From assembly GCF_027533645.1 (NCBI RefSeq), contig NZ_JAQAGY010000018.1:1-64000 (forward strand): a DNA stretch of 64,000 nucleotides, given 5' to 3'. A model generated the notes under the pieces. That model was given only the letters and a program-made list of their open reading frames with translations, did no database searches and had not been told where the DNA came from. Shown here one piece after another: positions 1 through 6,835 of the stretch. This stretch comes from Paenibacillus caseinilyticus (GTDB taxonomy: Bacteria > Bacillota > Bacilli > Paenibacillales > NBRC-103111). The translations under genes were made by a program, and so were the position numbers. Numbering within the stretch: the first letter of the stretch is position 1; each line of letters begins with the position of its first letter.

Positions 1-113
1 GATGAGATTTCCCAGTATGTAAGACCCCTTGTAGACGACGAGGTAGATAGGTTCGGGGTGGAAGCGCGGCAACGTGTGGAGCTGACGAATACTAATCGGT
101 CGAGGGCTTATCC
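1..113 (+). rRNA. 23S ribosomal RNA, 3' end (partial)
   Basis: The first 113 bases match the conserved 3' end of bacterial 23S rRNA: the sarcin-ricin-distal helices with the GACGAATACTAATCGGTCGA segment and the closing GGCTTATCC. The gene begins before the window. It is followed by tRNA genes rather than by a 5S rRNA gene. Confidence 0.95.
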
Positions 114-280
114 AAGCAAGCTTTCCGTAAGGGAGCAGCAGCAGCTATATAGAGTTAGAGCTTCAGCGAGCTCATTTCGCATCCAGTTTTCAGGGTACAA
201 ACTTTGAAAGCCTGCCTAAGGTGGGCTTTTATTGTGAGAATCCTTGCAGTGTACTTACACTGCAGTTTATATACATACTA

Positions 281-356
281 GGGGCCATAGCTCAGCTGGG
301 AGAGCGCCTGCCTTGCAAGCAGGAGGTCAGCGGTTCGATCCCGCTTGGCTCCACCA
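281..356 (+). tRNA. tRNA-Ala (TGC)
   Basis: A complete cloverleaf of 76 bases with the GGGGCCA acceptor pairing with TGGCTCC, anticodon TGC and an encoded CCA end. It is the first gene of an eight-tRNA array behind the 23S gene and is probably co-transcribed with it. Confidence 0.97.
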
Positions 357-374
357 TTTTTTTATCATCATCAG

Positions 375-446
375 GGCCCGTTGGTCAAGGGGTTAAGACA
401 CCTCCCTTTCACGGAGGTAACAGGGGTTCGAATCCCCTACGGGTCA
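375..446 (+). tRNA. tRNA-Glu (TTC)
   Basis: A 72-base cloverleaf with acceptor GGCCCGT/ACGGGTC, anticodon TTC and discriminator A. The CCA end is not encoded, as is common for this tRNA in Bacillales. Confidence 0.96.
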
Positions 447-458
447 TCTTTATCCCAT

Positions 459-534
459 GGAGGCTTAGCTCAGCTGGGAGAGCATCTGCCTTACAAGCAG
501 AGGGTCGGCGGTTCGATCCCGTCAGCCTCCACCA
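459..534 (+). tRNA. tRNA-Val (TAC)
   Basis: A 76-base cloverleaf with acceptor GGAGGCT/AGCCTCC, anticodon TAC and encoded CCA. Confidence 0.97.
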
Positions 535-547
535 TATTTCATATTGC

Positions 548-624
548 GGAGCCGTGGTGTAGAGGCCTAACATGCCTGCCTGTCACGCAGGAGACCGCGG
601 GTTCGAATCCCGTCGGCTCCGCCA
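548..624 (+). tRNA. tRNA-Asp (GTC)
   Basis: A 77-base cloverleaf with acceptor GGAGCCG/CGGCTCC, anticodon GTC, discriminator G and encoded CCA. Confidence 0.97.
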
Positions 625-630
625 TTGCAT

Positions 631-703
631 GAGCCATTAGCTCAGTTGGTAGAGCACCTGACTTTTAATCAGGGTGTCGTAGGTTCGAGTCCTACATGGC
701 TCA
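631..703 (+). tRNA. tRNA-Lys (TTT)
   Basis: A 73-base cloverleaf with acceptor GAGCCAT/ATGGCTC, anticodon TTT and discriminator A. CCA is not encoded. It starts 6 bases after tRNA-Asp. Confidence 0.96.
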
Positions 704-718
704 CTTTCATTATCTTAT

Positions 719-805
719 GCGGTCGTGGCGGAATTGGCAGACGCGCTAGATTCAGGTTCTAGTGGTGTAACAGCCGTGGAGGTTCGAGTCCTCTCGACCG
801 CACCA
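719..805 (+). tRNA. tRNA-Leu (CAG)
   Basis: An 87-base class II tRNA with a long variable arm, acceptor GCGGTCG/CGACCGC, anticodon CAG and encoded CCA. Confidence 0.96.
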
Positions 806-808
806 CCT

Positions 809-883
809 GCGGAAGTGGCTCAGCGGTAGAGCATCGCCTTGCCAAGGCGAGGGTCGCGGGTTCGATTCCCGTCTTCCGCTCCA
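809..883 (+). tRNA. tRNA-Gly (GCC)
   Basis: A 75-base cloverleaf with acceptor GCGGAAG/CTTCCGC, anticodon GCC and encoded CCA, only 3 bases after tRNA-Leu. Confidence 0.97.
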
Positions 884-900
884 TCTTTATCCCCGCTTTA

Positions 901-974
901 CGGGATGTAGCTCAGCTTGGTAGAGCACCTGGTTTGGGACCAGGGGGTCGCATGTTCAAATCGTGTCATCCCGA
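901..974 (+). tRNA. tRNA-Pro (TGG)
   Basis: A 74-base cloverleaf with acceptor CGGGATG/CATCCCG, anticodon TGG and no encoded CCA. The T-stem carries two G-T wobble pairs (GCATG with CGTGT) but remains paired. It is the last tRNA before the terminator. Confidence 0.94.
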
Positions 975-990
975 TAATAGGCATTTCCGG

Positions 991-1019
991 AAGAGACCTT
1001 CAATAGGTCTCTTTTTTTG
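991..1019 (+). terminator. Rho-independent terminator of the rRNA-tRNA unit
   Basis: An AGAGACC/GGTCTCT stem with a short loop, followed by a run of seven T, directly after tRNA-Pro. Confidence 0.9.
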
Positions 1020-1289
1020 TTGCTCCGAACCGATTTCGGAAAGTGACGGTCCCATCGCTTAGATGGTACAGCGGGACAAAGGGGTTTGGACATCACAGGA
1101 ACGAAGTATGGAGGAAGACGGCTGCAGAGACGGTGATCTAAGAATGCGTGGAAGTGTGTGTTCCTACGCAGGTTGTAGCTATCTTTATGTATTTGCTTGC
1201 AAGTGCAGGAAATAAAGAGCCGGATCGGCCATAATGAAGGCGGAACCGAGTGTTGGAAGAAGGCAAGGGGGAGCAGGATAAAATCATGA
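1020..1289. other. Intergenic stretch without a recognisable gene
   Basis: Between the tRNA terminator and the beta-helix remnant I see no supported gene, promoter or repeat. If the remnant below once had a 5' part, its reading frame is not recognisable here. Confidence 0.5.
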
Positions 1290-2108
1290 GAACCGGCCAG
1301 ATGGATCTGCTTGTATTGGGGAGTCCATTCTTCCAATAATACGTTCCGAAACAACCGGATCAAAAATACATTCGCGGATGGCATCAATATGACGAACGGC
1401 TCGTCCCATAACGTGATCGACAACAACTATGCCAGAGGAACCGGCGACGATGCGTTTGCCTTGTTCAGCGCTTCCGATGCAGGAGGTTCCTATAACACAG
1501 GGAACAAGTACGCGAATCTGACGGCAGTGAATGTAAGACGCGCCGCTGCTTTTGCGGTATACGGCGGTTCGGGGAACCTGTTCCAGAATCTCTACGGTGC
1601 GGATACATTAACTTATCCGGGGGTGACGGTGAGCAGTTACAGCTTTGGCTACAATACACTGGGCTTCGGTGACGCGGATACGGTATTCGACGGCATTACG
1701 CTGGACCGAACCGGCGGTGACTTCTGGACGAGTGTTGGCGCGGATGACAAGATCAATGACTACCAGAACTTCGGGGCGATCTGGTTCTATACCGGGGACC
1801 GGGCATTCAAGAATGTCGTGGTCAAAAATGTCGATATCAACAATCCGGTGTATTTCGGGTTCATGTTCCAGACCATGTATCCGAATGCGCTCCCGATGCA
1901 GAATGTGCGCCTCGAAAACATTACTATCAACAATCCGGCCCGCTATGGCATCAAGCTTGTGGTCCGTGCGGAGCAAGGACAAGGGCCGGTTGTCGGCGGA
2001 GCCAGCTTTACCAATGTGAAAGTGAATAACCCCGGGGTAAAAGCCATCTATGGGGAAGACAAAAGCCCGAACTTTAAAGTGGTCCGAGTGTCAGGAAACA
2101 ACTGGTAA
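1290..2108 (+). pseudogene. 5'-truncated right-handed beta-helix glycosidase remnant
   Basis: The frame encodes about 270 residues of regular short Asn-rich strands (NNTFRNNRI, HNVIDNNYA, NVDINNP, NITINNP) typical of a right-handed parallel beta-helix of the pectin-lyase fold. The ADGIN and GTGDDAF segments resemble alpha-1,3-glucanase/mycodextranase (GH87) type enzymes, but I cannot assign the family firmly. There is no signal peptide, catalytic N-terminus or ribosome binding site. The only early start is a TTG at 1311 and the frame is closed upstream by TGA at 1287. The C-terminus looks complete and is followed by a terminator. I infer a gene that lost its 5' part next to the tRNA array. 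A frameshifted upstream part is possible but not visible. Confidence 0.65.
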
Positions 2109-2122
2109 TGGAGGTTTAAGTG

Positions 2123-2160
2123 AAAAGGAGCTCCGCACATGCTGCGCGGGCTCCTTTTCT
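2123..2160 (+). terminator. Terminator after the beta-helix remnant
   Basis: A hairpin with arms AAAAGGAGC and GCTCCTTTT around a GC-rich loop. Its persistence suggests the remnant was once an expressed gene. Confidence 0.8.
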
Positions 2161-2170
2161 TGAAATACTA

Positions 2171-2258
2171 GATATCTCCACCAGAGCTCGATCCTGTCTT
2201 CCTGTATTTCTTATAAATGCGCATCGTCCTTAAAGGACGGCGAAGCCGTTTATCTCGT
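2171..2258 (+). repeat. 88-bp dispersed repeat, copy 1
   Basis: This block is about 85% identical to the reverse complement of 36285-36372. Each copy ends in two adjacent small hairpins: CGTCCTT/AAGGACG, then ACGGC/GCCGT with a 3-base loop followed by T-rich sequence. The stem bases are conserved while the ACGGC/GCCGT loop differs (GAA here, GTA in the other copy), which suggests that structure is selected. Confidence 0.8.
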
Positions 2259-2298
2259 GCCCTTCACCATCGGTGAACTCTTGGTGGGGCGGCGTGAT

Positions 2299-3084
2299 TT
2301 ACCGGGGCGGCAGCTTCCGTCTTTTGTAGCGCCCGTTGGCCTTCGCATACTGCAAGACGCGGCGGAACATCCGCTTGTTCTGAAGCTCGTTGAAGATCAG
2401 TGCATCGGGAGCCGTATTGACCTCGAGCACCCAAGGGTGCAGCTTCGTATCGATACCGAGATCGACGCCGAGCTCCCGGAATCCGGGGAAGCTCCTGCCG
2501 AGGCTGCGTGCAATGCGTACACCCAGGTTCTGCAGAGCTGCCGCATAGCGTCGTCTACGGGCAGGCGGAAGATGAGAGGCGAAGAGCACATGGAGCGGCA
2601 GCGGCCTTCCCTCACTGTGGAAGTTGGTTACCGCCCGCTTCGGATGGGCCAGCCTGCCGATAATGCCCGTGGTTCTCCAGCCCCTTCCCGGCGCCCGCTG
2701 TACCATGACCCTTATATCGAAGGGGCGTCCCTGCATCCGTAACAGCGGGATGCCTTGCTGCACAAGGTAGGGGCGGGAGAACTTGCTGCGGCACAAGGAA
2801 GCGTAGAAGAGGGGGAAGGATGTGAAGGTCCGGACCGTCTTGCCGTGCTGATATCGGAAGAACGTCGTCCCCCGAACTCTGCGCACCTCCACCCGGATCA
2901 CGCCTTTGCCGCCGGAGCCCTTCACCGGTTTGACATACACCATGCGGTATTTGCGCAGCAGATACAGCAGGTTCGAGCGGCTCCAGAGACGCGTCTCCGG
3001 AATGAAGCCGCGCAGCTTCCGGCTGCGGAGCAGCCGCTTTGTTTTCGTCCATTTGCTCACCAAGGTTCGTTTGGCCGCCTTCAA
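2299..3084 (-). CDS. YheC/YheD-like ATP-grasp protein (spore coat associated family)
   Basis: A 261-residue basic protein of the YheC/YheD ATP-grasp family, which in Bacillus is linked to the endospore surface; substrate and reaction are unknown. Visible hallmarks are VKPVKGSGGKGV near residue 55 (nucleotide-binding Lys and Gly-rich loop), YLVQQGI, PFDIRVMVQ, and LGVDLGID with WVLEVNTAPD near the C-terminus (metal-binding Glu/Asn). The TTG start is chosen because AAAGGAG lies about 10 bases upstream. The protein is closely related in layout to the broken gene at 7992-8753. No operon partner is obvious. Confidence 0.85.
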   Translation of the reverse strand: MKAAKRTLVSKWTKTKRLLRSRKLRGFIPETRLWSRSNLLYLLRKYRMVYVKPVKGSGGKGVIRVEVRRVRGTTFFRYQHGKTVRTFTSFPLFYASLCRSKFSRPYLVQQGIPLLRMQGRPFDIRVMVQRAPGRGWRTTGIIGRLAHPKRAVTNFHSEGRPLPLHVLFASHLPPARRRRYAAALQNLGVRIARSLGRSFPGFRELGVDLGIDTKLHPWVLEVNTAPDALIFNELQNKRMFRRVLQYAKANGRYKRRKLPPR

Positions 3085-3275
3085 GATAAGCAGTCTCCTT
3101 TACTGAAGGTATAGGTATTTCTTGTCTTCTCCCAAATCACCAGATTAGTGTATTCATGCAGCCGGAGGGAGAACAGGGGGAGGAGCCTGCAAAGGCATGC
3201 CGGATATGCAAAATAGGCGCTGCGGACGTAAGAGGTCCAGGTGATCAGGGGAGGGGCGGATGAGGGGGGACATAG

Positions 3276-3316
3276 AAAAAAGCCGGAAGCTCCCTGAAGG
3301 GGGATCCGGCTTTTTT
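3276..3316 (-). terminator. Bidirectional terminator
   Basis: The stem AAAAAAGCCGGA/TCCGGCTTTTTT ends in T runs on both strands. It lies just downstream of the small minus-strand gene at 3347-3493. Confidence 0.9.
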
Positions 3317-3346
3317 GCGGGTGGTATGCTGCCTGGGAGAAGGGGC

Positions 3347-3493
3347 TCAGCGCTGCTCGTCGTCTTCTTTGCCATCCTTCCGCTCTTTCTCTTTCTCGGA
3401 TAATTCCTTGTCGAGTTCATTATAGAGGAAGAAGGTCTCGTAACTGATGCCCATTTGACGGATAATATCTTCGACTTTCAAGGTTACCTTCAT
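3347..3493 (-). CDS. Small acidic/charged protein of unknown function (48 aa)
   Basis: The ATG is preceded by GGAGG at 5 bases and the frame ends just before a strong terminator, so this is a real small gene. The product starts MKVTLKVEDIIRQMGISYE and ends in a Lys/Glu/Asp-rich tail of about 20 residues that is probably a charged helix or disordered. There is no signal peptide or membrane segment. The N-terminal half could be a small helical binding domain, but I recognise no family. Confidence 0.7.
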   Translation of the reverse strand: MKVTLKVEDIIRQMGISYETFFLYNELDKELSEKEKERKDGKEDDEQR

Positions 3494-3668
3494 AATACCT
3501 CCGGATCCAAGTGGGGTGGGCGGTGCGGGGGAGCGGTGAAGTAAGGTTACCCAACATGGGTTGTAAGAGGAATATAGCAGATGGGGACTGAAAAGTATGT
3601 CGAAAGTCCTTAAAAAAACTTTAGAAGTTTGTCCTTCCAAGAGAATCAAGAACCCCGCCATAAGCCGT

Positions 3669-3707
3669 GGACCGTAAGCCCACGGGAAGAGAAGGGGATT
3701 ACGGTCC
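3669..3707. repeat. Inverted repeat downstream of the FAD gene
   Basis: Perfect 9-base arms GGACCGTAA and TTACGGTCC are separated by 21 bases. No T tract follows on the minus strand, so it is a doubtful terminator. Confidence 0.5.
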
Positions 3708-3718
3708 TGGATTCAAGG

Positions 3719-3776
3719 GCGGGACTCTCCCGAAGGTCAGATTCTTGGCGGGACTCTCCCGAAGGTCAGATTCTTG
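3719..3776. repeat. 29-bp tandem duplication at the 3' end of the FAD gene
   Basis: Two perfect, directly adjacent 29-base copies lie at 3719-3747 and 3748-3776. The second copy contains the stop codon of the minus-strand FAD gene (TGA, complement of 3766-3768) and its last three codons; the first copy lies wholly downstream. Confidence 0.95.
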
Positions 3777-5199
3777 CTATGACGTGGCGGGCGATCCAAA
3801 CGCCGGCCGCGCCGGCCTGTGCCAGCCCCCGGGTCATGCCTGCTCCGTCGCCGCCGCAGAAGAGGCCGCGGATCTCGGTCTCGAACTGTTCGGTGAGCTT
3901 CGGGCGGGCAGAATAGAACTTGGCTTCCACGCCGTAGAACAGCGTATGTTCGGCTGCGATGCCCGGCGTTACTTTGTCCAGCGCCTGGATCATCTCGATG
4001 AGGCTCTTCATCGTAATATATGGCAGCACGAGACCAAGGTCGCCTGGCACGGCTTCCTTCAGCGTAGGCTCGAGGAAGCCTTCTTTGATTCGGTCCGGAG
4101 TAGAACGGCGTCCCCGTATAATATCGCCGTACTTCTGGATGATAACGCCCCCGTTCGACAGGTCGTTGGCCCGCCGGCAGATTTCCCTGGCGTATTCGTT
4201 GGGCTTATCGAACGGCTCCGTGAACTTGTGGGACACGAGCAGGGCGAAGTTCGTATTCGGTGAGCCTAGGTTCGCATCCTTATAGGAATGACCGTTGGCC
4301 GCCATGACGCCGCTGTGGTTCTCTACGACAACATGGCCGGAAGGATTGCTGCAGAAGGTGCGGACCCGGGTGCCGACCGACGTATTGTAGATGAATTTGC
4401 CTTCATACAAATGTTCGTTGATCTCACGCATGACAATATCGGAGGTCTCTACCCGCACCCCGACATCGACCTGATTGTTGAACATCCGGATTCTGCGCTT
4501 CTTGAGCACCTGGGCGAGCCAGGCGGAGCCGTCGCGACCCGGGGCGATCATGACGCTGTCGCTCTCGTAAGTCTCCCCGTTTGCAAGCACAATTCCTTTG
4601 ACGATCTGCGTATCTCCGTCCTTCACGGTGATGATATCCTCGACTTCCGTCTTGAACTGCATGTCGATGCGCGGAGAGAGGTACTCGAAGATCGACTTCA
4701 GAATCTGCAGGTTCTGCTCCGTACCGAGATGGCGCACCTGTGCGCGCAGCAGCTTGAGGCCGGCCGCATAGCCTCTCTGTTCTATTTGCCGGACCGGCTC
4801 AGTGGTCGGGTCCGTCAAGTCGGGTATCGCGCCGTGATGCAGGTTAATGCCGTCGACATAGCGGATCAGCTCCAGCACCTGGGAGGGAGGCAGATAATCC
4901 GTCATCCAGCCGCCGAATTCGGTGGTGATATTGAATTTGCCGTCGCTGTAGGCCCCCGCGCCGCCGAAGCCGCTTGTGATTGAACAGGCTGGCAGGCAGC
5001 CTGCGAAGTCCTTTTTGCCCGCAGGAGGGGGGCAGAGGCGAATCTTCTCCTCGAGAATCGGACAGCTGCGCTTGTAGATATCGTGCCCTTTGTCCACGAG
5101 AAGCACCTTGGCTCCCGGATGCTTCAGCGTCATCTCGTAGCATGCGAATATGCCGGCAGGTCCGGCGCCGACTACGATGAAATCATACCTTTGACTCAC
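3766..5199 (-). CDS. FAD-dependent dehydrogenase (COG2509-type), purine-regulated
   Basis: A 477-residue flavoprotein. The dinucleotide-binding motif GAGPAG lies at residues 11-16, followed by VLLVDKGHD (end of the second strand) and a Cys-containing segment with C46, C56, C68 and C72. The C-terminal GLFCGGDGAG...AGAAGVWIAR is the second FAD contact, as in the COG2509 family of NAD/FAD-utilising dehydrogenases, whose substrate is not established. The GTG start has GGAG 7 bases upstream. The untranslated leader carries a complete guanine-type purine riboswitch with its own terminator, and the promoter overlaps PurR-like boxes. The gene is therefore almost certainly repressed when purines are plentiful, which points to a role in purine or purine-precursor metabolism (inference). 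Confidence 0.9.
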   Translation of the reverse strand: MSQRYDFIVVGAGPAGIFACYEMTLKHPGAKVLLVDKGHDIYKRSCPILEEKIRLCPPPAGKKDFAGCLPACSITSGFGGAGAYSDGKFNITTEFGGWMTDYLPPSQVLELIRYVDGINLHHGAIPDLTDPTTEPVRQIEQRGYAAGLKLLRAQVRHLGTEQNLQILKSIFEYLSPRIDMQFKTEVEDIITVKDGDTQIVKGIVLANGETYESDSVMIAPGRDGSAWLAQVLKKRRIRMFNNQVDVGVRVETSDIVMREINEHLYEGKFIYNTSVGTRVRTFCSNPSGHVVVENHSGVMAANGHSYKDANLGSPNTNFALLVSHKFTEPFDKPNEYAREICRRANDLSNGGVIIQKYGDIIRGRRSTPDRIKEGFLEPTLKEAVPGDLGLVLPYITMKSLIEMIQALDKVTPGIAAEHTLFYGVEAKFYSARPKLTEQFETEIRGLFCGGDGAGMTRGLAQAGAAGVWIARHVIARI

Positions 5200-5253
5200 A
5201 GGGGATCTCCGCCTTTATTATTCATAATGAAAAGCACCGGCGAACGAACAAAT

Positions 5254-5303
5254 AAAAATCCCAGCTTCGCCGGGTATCACAAAGGAACCCGGTCGTAGCT
5301 GGG
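5254..5303 (-). terminator. Riboswitch-controlled intrinsic terminator
   Basis: On the minus strand a long stem formed by CCCAGCT...CCGGGT and ACCCGG...AGCTGGG is followed by five T. Its 5' arm uses the last bases of the aptamer, including the P1 3' strand, so ligand binding and termination are coupled in the usual purine riboswitch fashion. Confidence 0.88.
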
Positions 5304-5356
5304 AAGTTATGGCTTCCCCGTAGAGACCTTCGGGCCAATTCCCGAAGATATACGAC
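5292..5356 (-). promoter_or_regulatory. Purine riboswitch aptamer, guanine type
   Basis: Read on the minus strand it shows P1 (GTCGTA with TACGAC), P2 closed by CTTCGGG/CCGAAG with loop AATTGGC, the J2/3 sequence GTCTCTAC, P3 (GGGGAAG/CTTCCC) with loop CCATAA, and J3/1 with C at the specificity position (C74 in xpt numbering). C74 indicates guanine or hypoxanthine; adenine aptamers have U there. It lies about 90 bases upstream of the FAD gene start. Confidence 0.92.
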
Positions 5357-5386
5357 TGATTGATATATAAATATCATTTCATCCTT

Positions 5387-5428
5387 ATAATAGTCGAACG
5401 TTATTCGTGAGTCAATAAGGAATGTTCG
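5387..5428 (-). promoter_or_regulatory. SigA promoter with overlapping PurR-like boxes
   Basis: On the minus strand TTGACT (complement of 5410-5415) and TATTAT (complement of 5387-5392) are spaced by 17 bases. Two facing CGAAC half-sites flank the -35: CGAACATT (complement of 5421-5428) and, on the plus strand, CGAACGTT at 5395-5402. This resembles the paired PurBoxes of Bacillus PurR. Confidence 0.8.
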
Positions 5429-5451
5429 TTATTTATGTAAAGAAGAGAATA

Positions 5452-5481
5452 AAAAAAGGACGCTGAAATTCAGCGGCCTTT
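5452..5481 (-). terminator. Terminator of the 44-aa gene
   Basis: On the minus strand CGCTGAA/TTCAGCG forms the stem and is followed by seven T. Confidence 0.85.
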
Positions 5482-5560
5482 GGGTAGAGGCTTCCCTGCC
5501 GGGCCCGTGCAATCCTGGGGCTTGCAGGTTGTGCTTCCCTATGGGATGCGGACACCGGCT

Positions 5561-5695
5561 TTACTCTTCGTCCTGCACCGGTTCGGTCGAAAGCTTCATG
5601 CCGTTCTGTTCGTCGTGGTCGAGAACCAGATTCACTTCATGCGATTTCCCTGTCTTGGGGTCATACGATGTAACGCGTTCTTTCTGTTCATCCAT
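5561..5695 (-). CDS. Small polar protein of unknown function (44 aa)
   Basis: An ATG preceded by a near-perfect ribosome binding site (GGAGGTGAT, 4 bases before the ATG) opens a 44-codon frame that ends 80 bases before a strong terminator. The product begins MDEQKERVTSYDPKTGKSHE and is hydrophilic and acidic (VLDHDEQNG, ending PVQDEE). It has no signal peptide, no membrane segment and no cysteine. I recognise no family. The strength of the translation signals and its own terminator argue for a real, well expressed gene. Confidence 0.75.
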   Translation of the reverse strand: MDEQKERVTSYDPKTGKSHEVNLVLDHDEQNGMKLSTEPVQDEE

Positions 5696-5831
5696 GCGGA
5701 TCACCTCCGCCTACTAGCATGAACCGGGCATGAGAAAATTATCCATGAGCAAGGCAGAGCTGCAAGCCTGATGCGGTCATCCGGGACGATCCGGCCAGCG
5801 GTTGGTCGGACGCTCCTTGGCGCTGCACACC

Positions 5832-5876
5832 AAAAGCCCGGCGGAAGGAGCAGACGTTGCTCTTTCCACCGGGCTT
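5832..5876 (-). terminator. Terminator of the Cu/Zn SOD gene
   Basis: On the minus strand an AGCCCGGTGGAA/TTCCGCCGGGCT stem with an inner GAGCA/TGCTC extension is followed by TTTT. Confidence 0.85.
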
Positions 5877-5938
5877 CGGAGGCACACAATTGGGCCGGAT
5901 GCCTGGGGCTCCCGGCCGGCGCCATCCAGCGGCGGGGA

Positions 5939-6670
5939 TTACTGCGGGATGTTGCCGCCGGCTATGCGGTCGCCCGAATTGCCGGATGGATCCGTCTTGT
6001 AATCATCCTCTGCCGCATGAATAACCAGTGACTTGCCGAGCAGGGAATGCTCGTCGCCCGCCGTCAAGGTGGCGCCCTCCACGATCAGCTCGGCTTTCGC
6101 TGTACCGTCCGCTTTCACTTCGAGGTTCATGAGGTCGCCGATGTGGGCGCCGTCCGGGTTATCGTGCCCATGCTTGGCTCCCTCGGGGTTGAAGTGGCCG
6201 CCGGCCGTCTTAAAGTCGCTTCCCTTGATCGCCGACTCATGCACGTGAATGCCGTGAAGCCCTGGCGTCAATCCGGAGACGCTTACGCTGATCGCGACGC
6301 CCTGCGGCGCTGCAGTCAGTACCGCGCTTCCGATATGCTTGCCTGCGGCATCGGTCAGCTGAACAAGTGGCTGGCCGATGGAGACCGAGGACGTGTTGCC
6401 GTCCCAATATACCGCTTCGGTGACCATCTGGCCGACCATGCGGAGCGGAACGTATGTAGTACCCTCATAGATCAGGGATGCCGGAACCTTGGTACCGTTA
6501 TTGTCAAACTCGCCGTCTGGCGTCTTGTCCTCGCCGTTCACGAAAAATTTGAGCGGAGCGAAGGAGACGTCGATCGTCTGGGTGGCCGCATAGGATAAGC
6601 CGGAGAAGAAGAGCGTACCGCACAGGAAGGCGGCGGCAAGATGTTTTTTGCCGTAAGGTTGGTTTGGCAT
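5939..6670 (-). CDS. sodC: Secreted Cu/Zn superoxide dismutase with N-terminal copper-amine-oxidase-like domain
   Basis: 243 residues: signal peptide (cut near SYA-AT, residue 28), a copper-amine-oxidase N-terminal-like (stalk) domain at about 35-98, and a Cu/Zn SOD domain at about 100-240. SOD converts superoxide to peroxide and oxygen outside the membrane. The expected ligands are present: H142 and H144 (GIHVHE), bridging H159 (GGHFNP), H167, H176, D179 and H218, plus the active-site Arg in SGDR. Both disulfide cysteines of classical SodC are missing; the mature protein has no cysteine at all. The ATG has GGAGG 7 bases upstream. It diverges from the aldo/keto reductase at 6951, which may share stress control. 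Confidence 0.92.
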   Translation of the reverse strand: MPNQPYGKKHLAAAFLCGTLFFSGLSYAATQTIDVSFAPLKFFVNGEDKTPDGEFDNNGTKVPASLIYEGTTYVPLRMVGQMVTEAVYWDGNTSSVSIGQPLVQLTDAAGKHIGSAVLTAAPQGVAISVSVSGLTPGLHGIHVHESAIKGSDFKTAGGHFNPEGAKHGHDNPDGAHIGDLMNLEVKADGTAKAELIVEGATLTAGDEHSLLGKSLVIHAAEDDYKTDPSGNSGDRIAGGNIPQ

Positions 6671-6710
6671 AAGTAATCCTCCAATTCATAAGGAAAATTT
6701 AGGATGTCAT

Positions 6711-6779
6711 CCAGTCTATCCTACTATACCGCCAGAGAAGCTTCAACTTTAGTAGAAACTTCAACTTTTGATAGACTGG
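6711..6779. promoter_or_regulatory. Inverted repeat and direct repeats between sodC and the aldo/keto reductase gene
   Basis: Perfect 10-base arms CCAGTCTATC and GATAGACTGG lie 49 bases apart. Between them CTTCAACTTT occurs twice (6741-6750, 6759-6768) with an 18-bp period. On the minus strand TATAGT (complement of 6724-6729) could be the sodC -10. The arrangement looks like a regulator binding region, but I cannot name the regulator. Confidence 0.4.
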
Positions 6780-6811
6780 AAGGGAGTGAAGAATGCTTTC
6801 CTGAAGGTAAC

Positions 6812-6835
6812 TAGGTAACGCCGATTTGCGTACTA
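6812..6835 (+). promoter_or_regulatory. Imperfect palindrome upstream of the aldo/keto reductase -10
   Basis: TAGGTAACGC and GCGTACTA face each other about 20-45 bp upstream of the TATAAT at 6857. The position suits an activator or repressor site; the regulator is unknown. Confidence 0.35.

Noticed and set aside
221-632. Open frames across the tRNA array
   Set aside because: They read through structured tRNA genes and have no coding support.
956-1426. A 156-codon minus-strand frame next to the tRNA array
   Set aside because: It overlaps tRNA-Pro and the terminator, has no ribosome binding site, and the opposite strand carries the beta-helix frame.
5292-5356. Adenine riboswitch
   Set aside because: The specificity base in J3/1 is C, which selects guanine or hypoxanthine; adenine aptamers have U.
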